Part shown: positions 52,902 to 63,953 of the stretch, piece after piece
Numbering within the stretch: position 1 is the first letter of the stretch
Layout: each line of letters begins with the position of its first letter
Assembly: GCA_963693365.1 (NCBI GenBank)
Contig: CAVNZM010000003.1
Location: forward strand, 6,572,001 to 6,636,000
DNA length: 64,000 nucleotides
Source of the DNA: Amoebidium appalachense
Taxonomy: Eukaryota; Ichthyosporea
Reading direction: 5' to 3'
Notes under the pieces: generated by a model
The model's input: only the letters and a program-made list of their open reading frames with translations
Told to the model about the DNA's origin: nothing
Databases searched by the model: none
Program-made: the position numbers and the translations under genes

Positions 52902-53654
52902 TCTTTGCCTCTCTGTGTCAAGTGGTCTGCCGTGAACTTTCTTCTTGCATTTTAGGGTATCCCCCCCCCCCCCCCCCCCCCCCCCCCCCACCCCCCACCC
53001 CACCTTTTGTCCCCCCATATGTTCCTATGGATCCACGCACTATACAAACGGCCAGAATGCATCGCACATGCACGCTCAAATTTGGCGTGTGAGGTGAACA
53101 GGTCACAACACGTATACAATGACCTCCCTTGGAAATGGGCTCTGCTTGTGTTTGCATGCTCTTGTGTGCTCGTGTCTGTTTGTCTCGTTTGTATTCTCTA
53201 CACCAGCCACACATGGGTGCATCTGAGGAGTGCTCTTTAGGTAGGTTTTGCATGTGGGCATGTTGTGTGTGCATGTGCACATACCCCAAAATCACACACG
53301 TGCATAAAACGTGATTTAAACGTTACGTTAACGTGTTATGTTTAGTGTCGCCTTGGACCTCTCCCACCCAACCCTATCCCATCTCTTCCACCAATACCAC
53401 CACAACCATCGTTACGATTGCCACCACAGTGCGATAAGCACAAGCACACAGACAGACAGACAGACGTACAGATTGCGGCACACAACACGCACACATACAC
53501 ACACACAGACACAGACACAGACACAAACACACACACATACACACACACTACAAACATTAGAATCCCACCACAGCCAATTGAGCCCACCAACCACGCATCC
53601 ATGTCCCTGTACCTTTGTTTTGTTATATGCTTTCTTTTCCCCCGCGAAACTTAC

Positions 53655-53727
<73 letters not shown>

Positions 53728-54681
53728 CTTAGACGAGCAGGATGTTAGCTAAAGAGCCTTTTCACAGGATGGATTTGTGGGAGAGTGTAACCCAGGTGGA
53801 GTGGGGGAGAGGGGGGGGGGGGGGGGGGGGGGATAGTCGAGTCTTAACAGCTTAAAGGAGACATTCTTTTGAAGAACCTCACCTCGAACCCTCTCCAACA
53901 CTATTTATAACCACCATTAGGTGAGGGGGGAGGCGATGACGAGCAGATCACCATGAACTTCGAGAAGCTTCCCAAGGACGTGGAGCACCTGATGTTCTGC
54001 ATTAAGGTCTACAGTCGCGCACACAGCTTTAAGGACGTTAAGGGTGCCCGTGCACGCATGTTTGTGATGGACAGTGGGAAGGAGAAGGATTTGTGCAGCT
54101 ACAACATCACCGGTGTGTGCACATCCCTCCCCCCCCCCCCCCCCCCCCACACACACACCCCTTTCCCCCCCCCCCCCCCCCCCCCCCCGCCCCTGTCTCT
54201 CTCTCTCCCTCTCCCCTCTCTCTCTCTCTCTCTCTCCCCCCCCCCCCCCTTCTTGCCCTGCCCCCCGCCCTCTCACCCTCCCCTGGTTGTTATCAGATTT
54301 GTATTATGCTCTGTTTTTAAACTGTCCTGCATTCCGTTGGCTGCATTTTACCCCCCCTCCCCCTCCCCCCGCCCCCCCCCTCCCTCACACACACTCTCTC
54401 TCTTTCTCTCTCGTTCCCTCCCTGTCTCTCCCTCCCTCTCTCTCTCGCTCTCTCTCGCTCTCTTGCTCTCTCTTCTCCCTCCCCTCTGTCTCCTGGCCCC
54501 CGCCCATCTGCTTTCCAAGTCCGTTTTTTTGCGATAAGTGTGATGTTGCCCATGTTGAATCTGTAATTCATACAGTGAACCACATCCTTACCACCCTCCC
54601 TCTTCTCACAATCCACACTCATGATGTGTAATCTCTTGAATAATGAGTACTTTATTTTCCATAACGCCACCCCTCCCCCCC

Positions 54682-54735
<54 letters not shown>

Positions 54736-57166
54736 CAAAAAAAAAAAAAAAAAAAAACCACCCACCCAGCAACCCACCGACCCGTCCTCGGCCTTCTCCT
54801 GTTGTTCCCTACCCCACAAACGACACAAACCATACGTTACGTTTTAGATTTTAACGCTTTTATTTTTTTTGCAGAGGCTGGGGGCACGCAGATGCTTGTT
54901 ATGTGTCTTGTGAGCCGCAGTGCGTTTGGCTGGAAGATGACGGCCATGGGCATGTGCTGCCCTGACTTCACGGCCCCAAACTGCGACTACAAGAGCATCC
55001 TGAACGATGTCTTTGACAAGGGTAGGTGCTGAACGATGTCTTTGACAAGGGTAGGTGCGTGTGTGCGTGTGTTTGTGGGTGTGGGTGAGGTGGGGGGAGG
55101 TGGGGGGGGGAGAAGGGACAAGGGATTGGGGAGGGGGAGGGGGAAAGTGGTTTGTTGGGGGGGGGGAGTGGTAGTGGGTGGGTGGGTGGATGGTGTGGGT
55201 GTGTTGGCGGGAGGGGAGGGGTGGAGATGGGGGAGAAAGGGTTGGGTGGTTGAGGGGAAGTGGGTGGGGGGAGGTGGGAGGGGGGGGGGGGGGGGGGGGG
55301 GGGGGTATGAGGGGGGAGGGAAACACAAGAGCAATCTGCAACGACCTATTCGACAACGGTGCGTGTTAATGGGTGGGGGGGGGGGGGGGGGGGGGGGATG
55401 GGTGCCTATTAATATTTGAGGGGGGAGGGGGAGGGGCTGGGGCTGGGGCTGGGGTGGTGGGGGTGGAACAGGTTGGGTATCGTGGTGGTGGTGTATGTGG
55501 AGAGGGGGGGGTACGTGGGGGAATGGGGGACTACAATAGCATTCTTTTCGGTGTTTTAGAGGAGGGCATGTGTGAATGTGCTGGTGTGTTGTTGGGGGGA
55601 GGGGGGGGGAGGGGGGGGGCGGAGCAGGGTAGAATTTCAGGTCTGACTGCAAGTGCAAGCAGGGACATACAACGTGGGAACCACTACCTCCATTACTGAC
55701 GATGCCACCTATGAACACGTGCTTGAGGGGCAAACCACACGCCCATCTGCATGCACACACACTTGTGCACATGCGCACGCATCCACACAACACAAACATA
55801 CCCGCTCACATGAACACAATCCACACACACACACGTACACACACACACACACATACCCATACACACACACACACACACGTACACACACACACACATACCC
55901 ATACACAAGTACACACACACGTACACACACACACACATACCCATACACAAGTACACACACACGTACACACGTACACACACACACACACACACACACGTAC
56001 ACACATACACACACACACACACGTACACACACACGTACACACGTACACACACACACACACACATACCCATACACAAGTACACACACACGTGTACACACAC
56101 ACACATACCCATACACAAGTACACACACACGTACACATGCAAACACGTACACACACACGTACACACACACGCACACACACACACACGTACACACACACGT
56201 ACACACGTACACACACACACACACACGTACACAGCCATGGGCCGTGTGTTGCAGTACAAGATTATGGTCGTGAAGGGACGTGACCTGGCAGCTAAGGACA
56301 AGGGAGGCACCAGCGACCCATATGTGAAGGTGTGTGTGTGTGTGTGTTTGTGTGTTTGTGTGGGTGTATGTCTGTGTGAATGTGTGTGGATGTGTATAAG
56401 TGTGTGTGGATGTGTATGTCTATGTCTGTGTGTGTGTGTATGTCTACGTGTGCCCGTGTATACTGAGGAAAGGGAATGGGGAGGGTGGTTTGAAAAGGTG
56501 AATCAAAAAGAATGGAAACGGTGAGCCTTTATACGATTGTGCGCTAGTTGTGGCAAATAAACACCCCCGGCCGGATGGGGGGTTTGAAAGGGGGGACCGG
56601 GGCACCCCGGGGGGGGGGGGGGGGGGGGGGGGGGGAGGTTTGCTATTTGGGCATGTTCTGATGATTTTTCGCTGTTTACACAAGTCTCAAGCCACTGATT
56701 GTGGGTCAAAAAAAAACATAACAGTGGATATTTCGTTTTGTGGTAGCCCCGGGTGGGAAGGGGGGAGGGGAGGGAGGAAGGGGAGGGGGGGGGGGGGGGG
56801 GGAGGGGGGGGGAGGCGGGTTAGACAGTTTGATCTAGCAAAGTTGGACACATGTACCCGGTTTCTTCAGACTCCTATCTAAGCAGCATGCATCGAAACTA
56901 AATAGACCAATGGCGTATTTAGTTGTAAGGAGTTAAAATTTTTAAGTTTTAAAGTTTTTTTTTCCCTACAGGTCCGCCTGCCACATGCGCCCGATGCGAT
57001 TGTGAAAACAAAAACGGTGAAGCGCTCACTGAACCCTGTGTGGGACACAGAAATGGACTTCACAGGTACATGCACCTGCACACATTCACACATCCACGCG
57101 CACACACACACGGGCGCATGCGCGCAGGTGTGCCCCTGGCCCCCTACCCCCCCCTCACCCCCCCAA

Positions 57167-57221
<55 letters not shown>

Positions 57222-57380
57222 GTCCATACACACCCCAACACACACATGCGCGCATGTGCACATTATTTTCACATACACACATGTTTAAAGCAGATGCACT
57301 AGGAGGCACACACACAGGTGCATGCACACGGACACACACGAACACATAAGAGGAGAAGGGGGGCCATGTTTTCACGCACG

Positions 57381-57434
<54 letters not shown>

Positions 57435-59014
57435 ATCAACGCAACAACATGAACACCAACACACACACACACACTACGAACAGATGCCAGCACGTGTGCA
57501 TTCACCCCATTCACACTCAAACTCCCCCCCCCCCCCCCCCCCCCCCCTCCCCCCCCCCCCCCCCCCCCCCCCCCCGCCCTCCCCTTCCCTCCCTTCCTTC
57601 CTTCCCCTCTTTTTTTTTTTTAATCCCGTAAATCACAGTGTTGATAGCCTCTGGACCTCATAACCCACTTTAGTATACGTGTTTGCACGTGGCACCTTTT
57701 TTGGTATCTACCTACCACCAATCTACCCAACCATTGGTTCTTTAGCTGAGCATGTGCTTCCCTTATTTGACCATACACCTGCCTTATATGGCCATACACC
57801 TGCCTATTATGGCTATTTACCTGCCTAATATGACCATATGCCTGCCTAATATGGTCATTTACCCACCTCGTCTGAAAGCAACGCGATTTTAGCCGTACGG
57901 CACGTTCTCTGGTATCAAAAAGGGGTGTACTTCCCATGCACATTGTGGACTAATGTTCCGTAATTACACTATATGTAAGTTTGAAAAACATTATATTTAT
58001 ATATGCTTAGTATTTGTGACACTTTTGTTTTTTGGTTTTCCTAATAGAAATATAGATTTTTTCTACTTTGAAAAACACACCTATAAGGATTTATACACAG
58101 ATTGTAGAAATTGTTTTTCACCAGTTTTGATAGAACTCAACAAAAGTAAACTGTCAGAATGACTTGTTTTATATTAAGTGTGAAGTATTTTTTACGGGAC
58201 CTTTTTATTGGTTCTGAAAGAGACAAAAAGTGTAAACAAGTAAAGTTACCTTTTAATTCGCCTTTCAGAAACATAGGCAAAAAAGAATCTTCGCCGTTGG
58301 TAAGTGATTGGTCACTAGAGAGCATTGTGAGTGTGTGGCCAATCAGCCGATTCTCATACTTCTTGATTGAAAAGTGCATCAGTCAGCAACGCGGCGCCGT
58401 GACCTGCAAAAACCTAACAACTCCATATACTTGTATCGTAATATATTCTCATAATGTAATGTTATATTAATAGCTTGTTAGTGAGTCAGCAACGCGGCGC
58501 CGTGACCTGCAAAAACCTAACAACTCCATATACTTGTATCGTAATATATTCTCATAATGTAATGTTATATTAATAGCTTGTTAGTGTTTCCCTTCGTATG
58601 TATATAGCTAAGCTTTAAACTGCCTTGTTTTTTGACCGCCCGACAGACTGACAATGCTCATGACTCTTCATCATTGATCAAAAAGACTCAGGCGATTGGT
58701 TTATAATCAGGACATTTTATGCCTCATTTTCTATGAAATAACAGCTTCAACCGGCTCATCCCGGGATTTGCCGGTGCGGCTAATACGGCTTAGCTTTTAG
58801 ACAAGGTGTACCTGCCTTCTATCGCCATTCACCTGCCTAATATGGTCATACACCTGCCTAATATGGCTATCTACCTGCCTAATATGGCCATGTACCTTCC
58901 TAATATGGCTATTCACCTGTTTAATATGGTGCTGCAGTCAAGAGCGATGCCAACCTGCTGCCCATTGAGTTTGAGGTCTATGACTGGGACATGGTCGGCA
59001 AACACGACAAGCAC

Positions 59015-59058
<44 letters not shown>

Positions 59059-60252
59059 CTCTCCCCTCCCCCCGTCCCCACCTGCCCCTTGTCATAGGAT
59101 GTCCCATCATTATAGTCTGTTTGTGTGTGTGCTGCTTTTTGTCTTGTCGGTGTTTGTTGATCTACAGGCGATACATCAACATGTAAGGCACTGTAGGCCT
59201 CCCCCACCACGCCCCCCTCCTCCCTTCTCCTTGCGGTGTCCCTATCTACGCACCCCTCGTTTTGCCAATTCATCTTGGCTTCCCCTGTACCCGCCCTCGT
59301 ACTCCAATTGTATCGTATCGATGTGCTGACGAACAACGGGCGTTCGTGTGATGGATGAACGGGACTATTGGGCCACACAAGCACACATACAAAATGGCTG
59401 GGCACACACCCCCATGCTCGTGGCACACCCACTGATGACTGATACATACACAAACTCCCTCAGTAATACTGTACCAACTATAACGTGTATCTGATTGGTT
59501 GGGAGCATGTTGATGCTGGTATCTGATTGGCCTACTGCAGGATGGGGGTTGCTGAGCTGAGCTGCCACGGCATGTCGGAGTTGGTGGACCAGGGGCCACA
59601 GGTCGGTGTTTAATTTTAATTTTTAAATTTTAACACTTGAACTTTATTTCCTTCATTATTTGTCTCCTTTTTCTTTCCTTTTATAATATGCGGCCGCCTC
59701 CCTCCCCCTCCCCCCCCTCCCCAATCACGATCACGGCCCTGCCCGCTTTGCAATCTGCATTGGGTCAGCCGTCATGAATGTGTATCTCCTACTCAGTAAA
59801 AAGTATCCCCCCCCCCCTCCCCCCCCCCCCCCCCTCCCCCCCTCCCCCCCCCCCCCCCCCCCCCCCCCAGGCCACCACCCACCCACCCACCCACCCACCC
59901 CACTCGGGAAACAAAACCAAAAAGGAAAAAGAAAAACCGGAGAAAAACGAAAAGGCCAGAGAGAGAGGAGATACGGGGGGGAAAGGGGGAAGGGGGGGAG
60001 AGGGGGGAAGAGATAGAGAGGAAGAGAAAGAGAATGTGGTGAGGGGGATCCGGACAGCCTGTGGGGTTTGTGTATGAACACGTGCATGTGGGAGGGCTAA
60101 AGCTACAAGTAACGAGTGGAATGGGGCTGACGGGGGTTCTAACACTGAAATTTCACTCACAGGAGAGGTGGCTGAAACTTGAGCGCCAATACAAGGAGAA
60201 GGTCAGTGGGGAGATCTTGGTGGTCTTCGAAGTTTGCACTGCCCCCTTCTGA
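49280..60252 (+). CDS. TerD-domain / C2-domain fusion protein, 336 residues, 11 exons
   Basis: Exons: 49280-49291, 50703-50774, 51480-51590, 52581-52644, 53921-54112, 54875-55021, 56235-56329, 56972-57065, 58938-59010, 59541-59601, 60163-60252. They total 1,011 bases, in frame from ATG to TGA. Residues about 29-190 are a TerD domain: VLGLSWDSGCDIDAHCFTF, SGLKHSGDNLTG and EGGGDDEQITMNFEKLPKDV match the Ca2+-binding TerD family of bacterial stress proteins, also found in some protists. Residues about 203-336 are a C2 domain: YKIMVVKGRDLAAKDKGGTS then DPYVKV, LNPVWDTEMDF, FEVYDWDMVGKHDK. All expected Ca2+-ligating Asp positions seem present (KDK, SDP, YDWD, HDK). Likely a cytosolic protein recruited to membranes by Ca2+. 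All introns are GT-AG except the ninth, which seems to be GC-AG. Confidence 0.88.
49292..50702 (+). other. Intron 1 of the TerD-C2 gene
   Basis: 1,411 bases between a 4-codon first exon and exon 2, with G runs at 49440-49475 and unique sequence. No additional exon is required by phase. Confidence 0.65.
51285..51470. repeat. Minisatellite of about 21-base units beside an acceptor
   Basis: About nine diverged copies of a unit like gcccaatttccgagtgtttt. It forms most of the pyrimidine-rich end of TerD-C2 intron 2 and stops ten bases before the acceptor. Confidence 0.88.
52826..52900. repeat. (GT)n microsatellite in TerD-C2 intron 4
   Basis: About 38 GT dinucleotides. Confidence 0.95.
54661..54757. 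repeat. C-run/A-run junction in TerD-C2 intron 5
   Basis: About 70 C (few interruptions), aac, then about 20 A. Confidence 0.95.
55001..55058 (+). repeat. 29-base tandem duplication spanning exon 6 donor
   Basis: The 29-base unit tgaacgatgtctttgacaag plus ggtaggtgc occurs twice, exactly, end to end. Copy 1 ends exon 6 and provides the donor at 55022. Copy 2 carries an identical donor at 55051; its use would shift the frame and meet TGA at once. Confidence 0.97.
55325..55367 (+). repeat. Decayed copy of the exon 6 tail and donor
   Basis: acaagagcaatctgcaacga then cctattcgacaacggtgcgtg, aligning with the exon 6 end; it retains a gtgcgt donor-like site. Confidence 0.7.
55525..55575 (+). repeat. 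Second decayed copy of the exon 6 tail
   Basis: gactacaatagcattctttt aligns with gactacaagagcatcctgaa of exon 6, followed by a related acidic stretch and gggcatgtgtg. Flanked by G-rich sequence like the other copies. Confidence 0.55.
55755..56232. repeat. (CA)n minisatellite with cgtaca and tacccatacacaagta units
   Basis: CA array with about nine cacgtacac breaks and six catacccatacacaagt-type units, ending directly at the acceptor of TerD-C2 exon 7. Confidence 0.92.
57160..57435. repeat. (CA)n tracts in TerD-C2 intron 8
   Basis: Two pure CA tracts (57167-57218, 57383-57430) with CA-rich sequence between, followed by C runs at 57523-57575. Confidence 0.95.
57757..57872. repeat. 21-base minisatellite, left block
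   Basis: About five units related to ccatacacctgcctaatatgg. The same unit forms the right block at 58808-58930. Confidence 0.92.
57873..58807. mobile_element. A/T-rich block splitting a minisatellite (possible insertion)
   Basis: About 930 bases of A/T-rich unique sequence between two same-orientation blocks of one minisatellite, inside TerD-C2 intron 8. It contains a perfect 103-base tandem duplication. Two short frames (57953-58162, 58159-58470) are A/T-biased and unrecognised. No terminal inverted repeats or transposase were seen, so the insertion reading is an inference. Confidence 0.3.
58381..58586. repeat. Perfect 103-base tandem duplication
   Basis: Copies 58381-58483 and 58484-58586 look identical base for base; the unit starts agtcagcaacgcggcgccgt. 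Perfect identity in this otherwise diverged sequence implies a recent event, or an assembly artefact. Confidence 0.95.
58808..58930. repeat. 21-base minisatellite, right block
   Basis: About six units, same strand as the left block; it ends seven bases before the exon 9 acceptor. Confidence 0.92.
59011..59540 (+). other. Intron 9 of TerD-C2, apparent GC-AG
   Basis: Starts GCACGT and ends CTGCAG. Joining at 59010/59541 gives GKHDKMGVAEL, matching the C2 pattern G-x-x-D-x-[LM]-G. The nearby GT at 59015 would break the frame. Confidence 0.65.
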
Positions 60253-61013
60253 AGAACCCCCCCCCCCCCCCCCCTCTCCTTACCCTTTTTTCATGCAATT
60301 ACACGCGCCCCTCGCGGTTTCCCACCTCTCCTACACCTCTTCTGTAACTGTAAAAACCTGAAATCGGCTTGTCCATATAAGGCAATTCATGTGTGTAGGG
60401 TCGAATTCGAAGTTGATTGTTACTTAAGCTACAATAATAGATGGTGTCTATGCAATGTAATTGCATAAGTATGGTGGAGGTACCAAACATTATGTAGTGT
60501 TTTCTAAATTTCGGATTTTGGGGGGGAGGGGGTTCATGGGGTGGGGATGAAATGTAGATCAATCTGATTAATTATGGCTGAAATAATAATTAGTAGCCTA
60601 ACGGTATGCAAGTGTGTTGGGTAATTTACCACCTAGCTTTCTCTTGGAAAAAAATTGATTTTAGGCGGGGACTCTTGTAATTGTGATGTGCAGATTTCCC
60701 CATTACAATGTACATTATAATCTGGTGTTGTGTTGCAAGTATAGGGCAGTAATATGGACTTAGTGGATTTATTTCCATTTTTGGTCGGTGCTATTTGTAT
60801 GTGATTAGAGACTTTAGCCCGGCCGAAACTTTTGGCCATATTATCTTCTTTGGGTTTATGCCGGGGTATGTCTTGTGCATATTCACTTAAGGATAATAAA
60901 CCATTCTTCACTCGGCATGCACATGCATGTGGTCCTTGTGATATTGTGTCGGTGTGTGCATGTATCTGCATCTCTACGTGTGCGCGTGCGTGTGCAGGCA
61001 GACTAAGCATGTT

Positions 61014-61069
<56 letters not shown>

Positions 61070-61393
61070 TGTGTGTGCCTGGTTCACAGCACGTAACAAA
61101 TCAACAAATTGGTGAAGAGGTTTGAGCTCAACCGTGCGCGTCTTTGCCGATGTTTAAGGGAAAAAGGTGGGGTGAGGTGGTATGTGTGTGCTTGGCCGTT
61201 AGAGAAGAAGGAGGGGAGGGGGGGAGGAGGGGGAAGTTAACTGCCTATTTCCCTTTCTGCCGTTCTTATTTTATTAGACTAGTAGGATTATAATAGTAGC
61301 CATGGCCACCCAAAGTTAAACGGGCCATCCTCCCCTCCCCCCCCCACCCTCCCCTCCCGGCCCCAACCCGCCCCCTCCCCCTCCCCCCCCCCC

Positions 61394-61459
<66 letters not shown>

Positions 61460-61742
61460 CCCCCACCTCTCCTTCCCACCAGATTTGACACAGGAGCGCA
61501 CACGGTGGGCCAAAATATTTCTGGAAAATAGGGCCAGTAAGACTCACATGGACACACACAGTACGCTGTACACAAACTATTCACATATTGCAGCACACAA
61601 TCACACGCACACATAGAGTGATGCTCATACCACCACTAATATAACACACTCACACACCAGTGTCGGTGTGCACCCGGACACACTCGTGCACACACGCACA
61701 CACGTATCCACACACACAGGGCAGGTGTCCTGCACGCACGTG

Positions 61743-61782
<40 letters not shown>

Positions 61783-62704
61783 GCACACACACACCATATT
61801 GTGATTCATGTCTGGGTGTGACTTTCAGCGGTCCTACTCGACTTGAGCACGGCAATTCTGAGTCAATGCAATCCAGGGGTGAATTTTTTAAGAGTAGTTC
61901 GGTATCATGCACGCTTTTCCATAGTGCACACGAATTAGGCATTAGACTATTACCTACACGTTACATGCGCATAAGTTCCGTGTACACGGTGACACTGTAT
62001 GCCGCTCTGTGAATGTAAATACATAGCCTAAATTGAGGCGCTCCACACGTGTTGCACGTTCTTTACTCCTCGTATCTGTTTTAAGTATTTATTACTCTCT
62101 TTTAGCCAGATACTATTACTAGTACCGTGACAATGTTTACCATGCTCTACCTCTCTGCACCGTTGCATCATCCGTTCTATTACTACCAGAAAACGAGAGA
62201 CCAAACTGCATGCGTTAAATTTGAAAGGGAAATGATTCAACTGCACACAAACCAAGTACACATGCCGAGATAAGAGCCCACTGCGGCATCAGCACTATTA
62301 CTTCAATGGTTTTGTCTCCACAGGCACACGTGTGCACACACTCGCGTACAGTTTCTAAGGGGTACGCACACATATGTAACACACAGATGTTTCCTTCTAC
62401 TGTATTGTCGTCCTTTTGTGCTTCACTGCAGTGAATATGGGCACAAAAAGTACAGCCCAGCACCTTTCAAATGATTCTCTGACTCGGTGATTCTTTTCTA
62501 AATGATTTCGTGAGTAGCTCAGCTAAAGCAACCACTCATCCCTTACCCTAGTAACCCAGTTAAAGCAACAACATACACGCAAACGCATATAGCTAGCCAA
62601 GTTAAAGCAACAACTCACACTGTACTCCACACTTATAAACCAGAGTAACACCCCACACCTAAATTCTTAACCCCTATAATCCAATTAAAGCATCACCACA
62701 CCCC
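60253..62704. other. Intergenic spacer
   Basis: Contains unique A/T-rich sequence (60300-61000), GT tract (61016-61078), C-rich run (61380-61458), CA tracts (61745-61795), and near 62510-62690 four loose copies of a ccagttaaagcaacaac motif. No exon found. Confidence 0.5.
61380..61458. repeat. Poly-C run of about 60 bases with interrupted left flank
   Basis: C homopolymer, pure from about 61397. Confidence 0.95.
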
Positions 62705-63754
62705 CTATGGCCCCTCGACCCTTCCATCCGCATGTTTTGCAAATCTCCCCTCATCCCTCGGGTGCACCATCTCATCCCTGGGCCACGGCCACCCCCCATA
62801 CTCCGTCTCCCTATACTCCTGGTATGCCTCCATCACCTCCCTCTGCGTGTTCATGACGAATGGCCCATGCCGTGCAATGGGTTCTTTAATGGGCCTGCCC
62901 TGAAGCACTAGGATCTCGGCCCTCTCCGACCCGTCATTCGTTACAGTGATCGCCGCGTCCGACCTAGTTTCCACGCATTGGTGTCCCGTTAGTTTTCGAT
63001 CGTTAAACTGCATTGAAACCCCCTCGTAAAAGTAGAGATTTCGGCTCAGTCCCGGTGCCGATGCCGGGAGTTGCCAATTTGCACCGGGGTCCATTCTAAT
63101 GACCCAAATTGCAACGTGGTTTTCGCTGTCGTGCGCCCACGAGTGCACTGGTGGTGCAAGAGGGGTTCTATCACCATAGGCCCCCGCAATAACCGTAATT
63201 TCAGTCTTTTTGCCGTTTTCGTCTTTTTCCGTTACCTTCGGTATCTTTTCGCTCCACAACATTGCAAACCCCGGGTCTACTAGCTTGTTTCTAGCCGGGA
63301 GGTTTATCCATATTTGGTAAGACTCCTGGGTGTTTCCCCCCGTCTTATTCCTTAAAGGAAACATCTCCGAGTGCGATGTTCCCTTTCCAGCCGTTAACCA
63401 CAAGGCATCCCCGTCCCCAAACCTTACCGCCGCTCCCTGTGTGTCCGTATGATCACACATACCCCTCCTCACAAAGGTTACCGTTTCGAACCCTTTGTGC
63501 GGGTGTTGCGGAAAACCGGGAATTTTGGTCCCGTGGTACATGCGCCAGCCGTCTTTTCCTTCGAAGTCCATTCCGATTCGCCGATTTCCCAGGAATGCGT
63601 CCGGGCCCATGTCGTCGTTTGCTTTTGGATATTTGTCCTCGTGATATACAGCCATTAGGAAGGGGTCTTGGGTGGGCCATGGGAACCGCATGGGCTGAGT
63701 GCTGATGATGGCGGTGGGGTCGTAGGTTCGTCGTCCTGTGGTGGAATGCACCAT
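62705..63754 (-). CDS. Pirin-family cupin protein, 349 residues
   Basis: Open frame from ATG at 63754 to TAG at 62707-62705. The pirin motifs are clear: FPQHPHKGFETVTFV, GDALWLTAGKGTSHSEM and QIWINLPA. By family knowledge the metal ligands are His84, His86, His128 and Glu130 (numbering from this ATG), all present. Pirins are bicupin proteins that bind Fe(II); members act as quercetinase-like dioxygenases or nuclear cofactors. Residues about 40-145 form the N-terminal cupin and about 180-320 the C-terminal one. Length is somewhat above the usual 230-310 residues, owing to a C-terminal extension. The ATG is only provisional: a CACCACAG acceptor-like site follows it at about 63737, so an upstream exon outside the window could supply a different N-terminus. 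No targeting signal is obvious. Confidence 0.92.
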   Translation of the reverse strand: MVHSTTGRRTYDPTAIISTQPMRFPWPTQDPFLMAVYHEDKYPKANDDMGPDAFLGNRRIGMDFEGKDGWRMYHGTKIPGFPQHPHKGFETVTFVRRGMCDHTDTQGAAVRFGDGDALWLTAGKGTSHSEMFPLRNKTGGNTQESYQIWINLPARNKLVDPGFAMLWSEKIPKVTEKDENGKKTEITVIAGAYGDRTPLAPPVHSWAHDSENHVAIWVIRMDPGANWQLPASAPGLSRNLYFYEGVSMQFNDRKLTGHQCVETRSDAAITVTNDGSERAEILVLQGRPIKEPIARHGPFVMNTQREVMEAYQEYRETEYGGWPWPRDEMVHPRDEGRFAKHADGRVEGP

Positions 63755-63760
63755 ATATGG
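63751..63760. promoter_or_regulatory. Perfect CArG-like decamer at the pirin start
   Basis: ccatatatgg overlaps the putative pirin ATG and matches CC(A/T)6GG. It may be chance. Confidence 0.2.
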
Positions 63761-63922
63761 TAAGTTTTTGGTTATGTGGCTTGCTTTAAGTGGAATTGTT
63801 GTGGACTATTAGCTACTTAAAGCTACCATATGAGAGATGGATGTATTCAAGTAGGGGTGCAGACTGAGAGCGTGAAGGCACGGGGGTAAGAGAGGGAGGG
63901 AGGGTGAGGAGAGGGGCACGGT

Positions 63923-63953
<31 letters not shown>

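Noticed and set aside
57953-58470. Two adjacent A/T-rich frames as possible transposon genes
   Set aside because: Composition matches the surrounding A/T-rich DNA; no recognisable domain, and the second frame runs into the tandem duplication.
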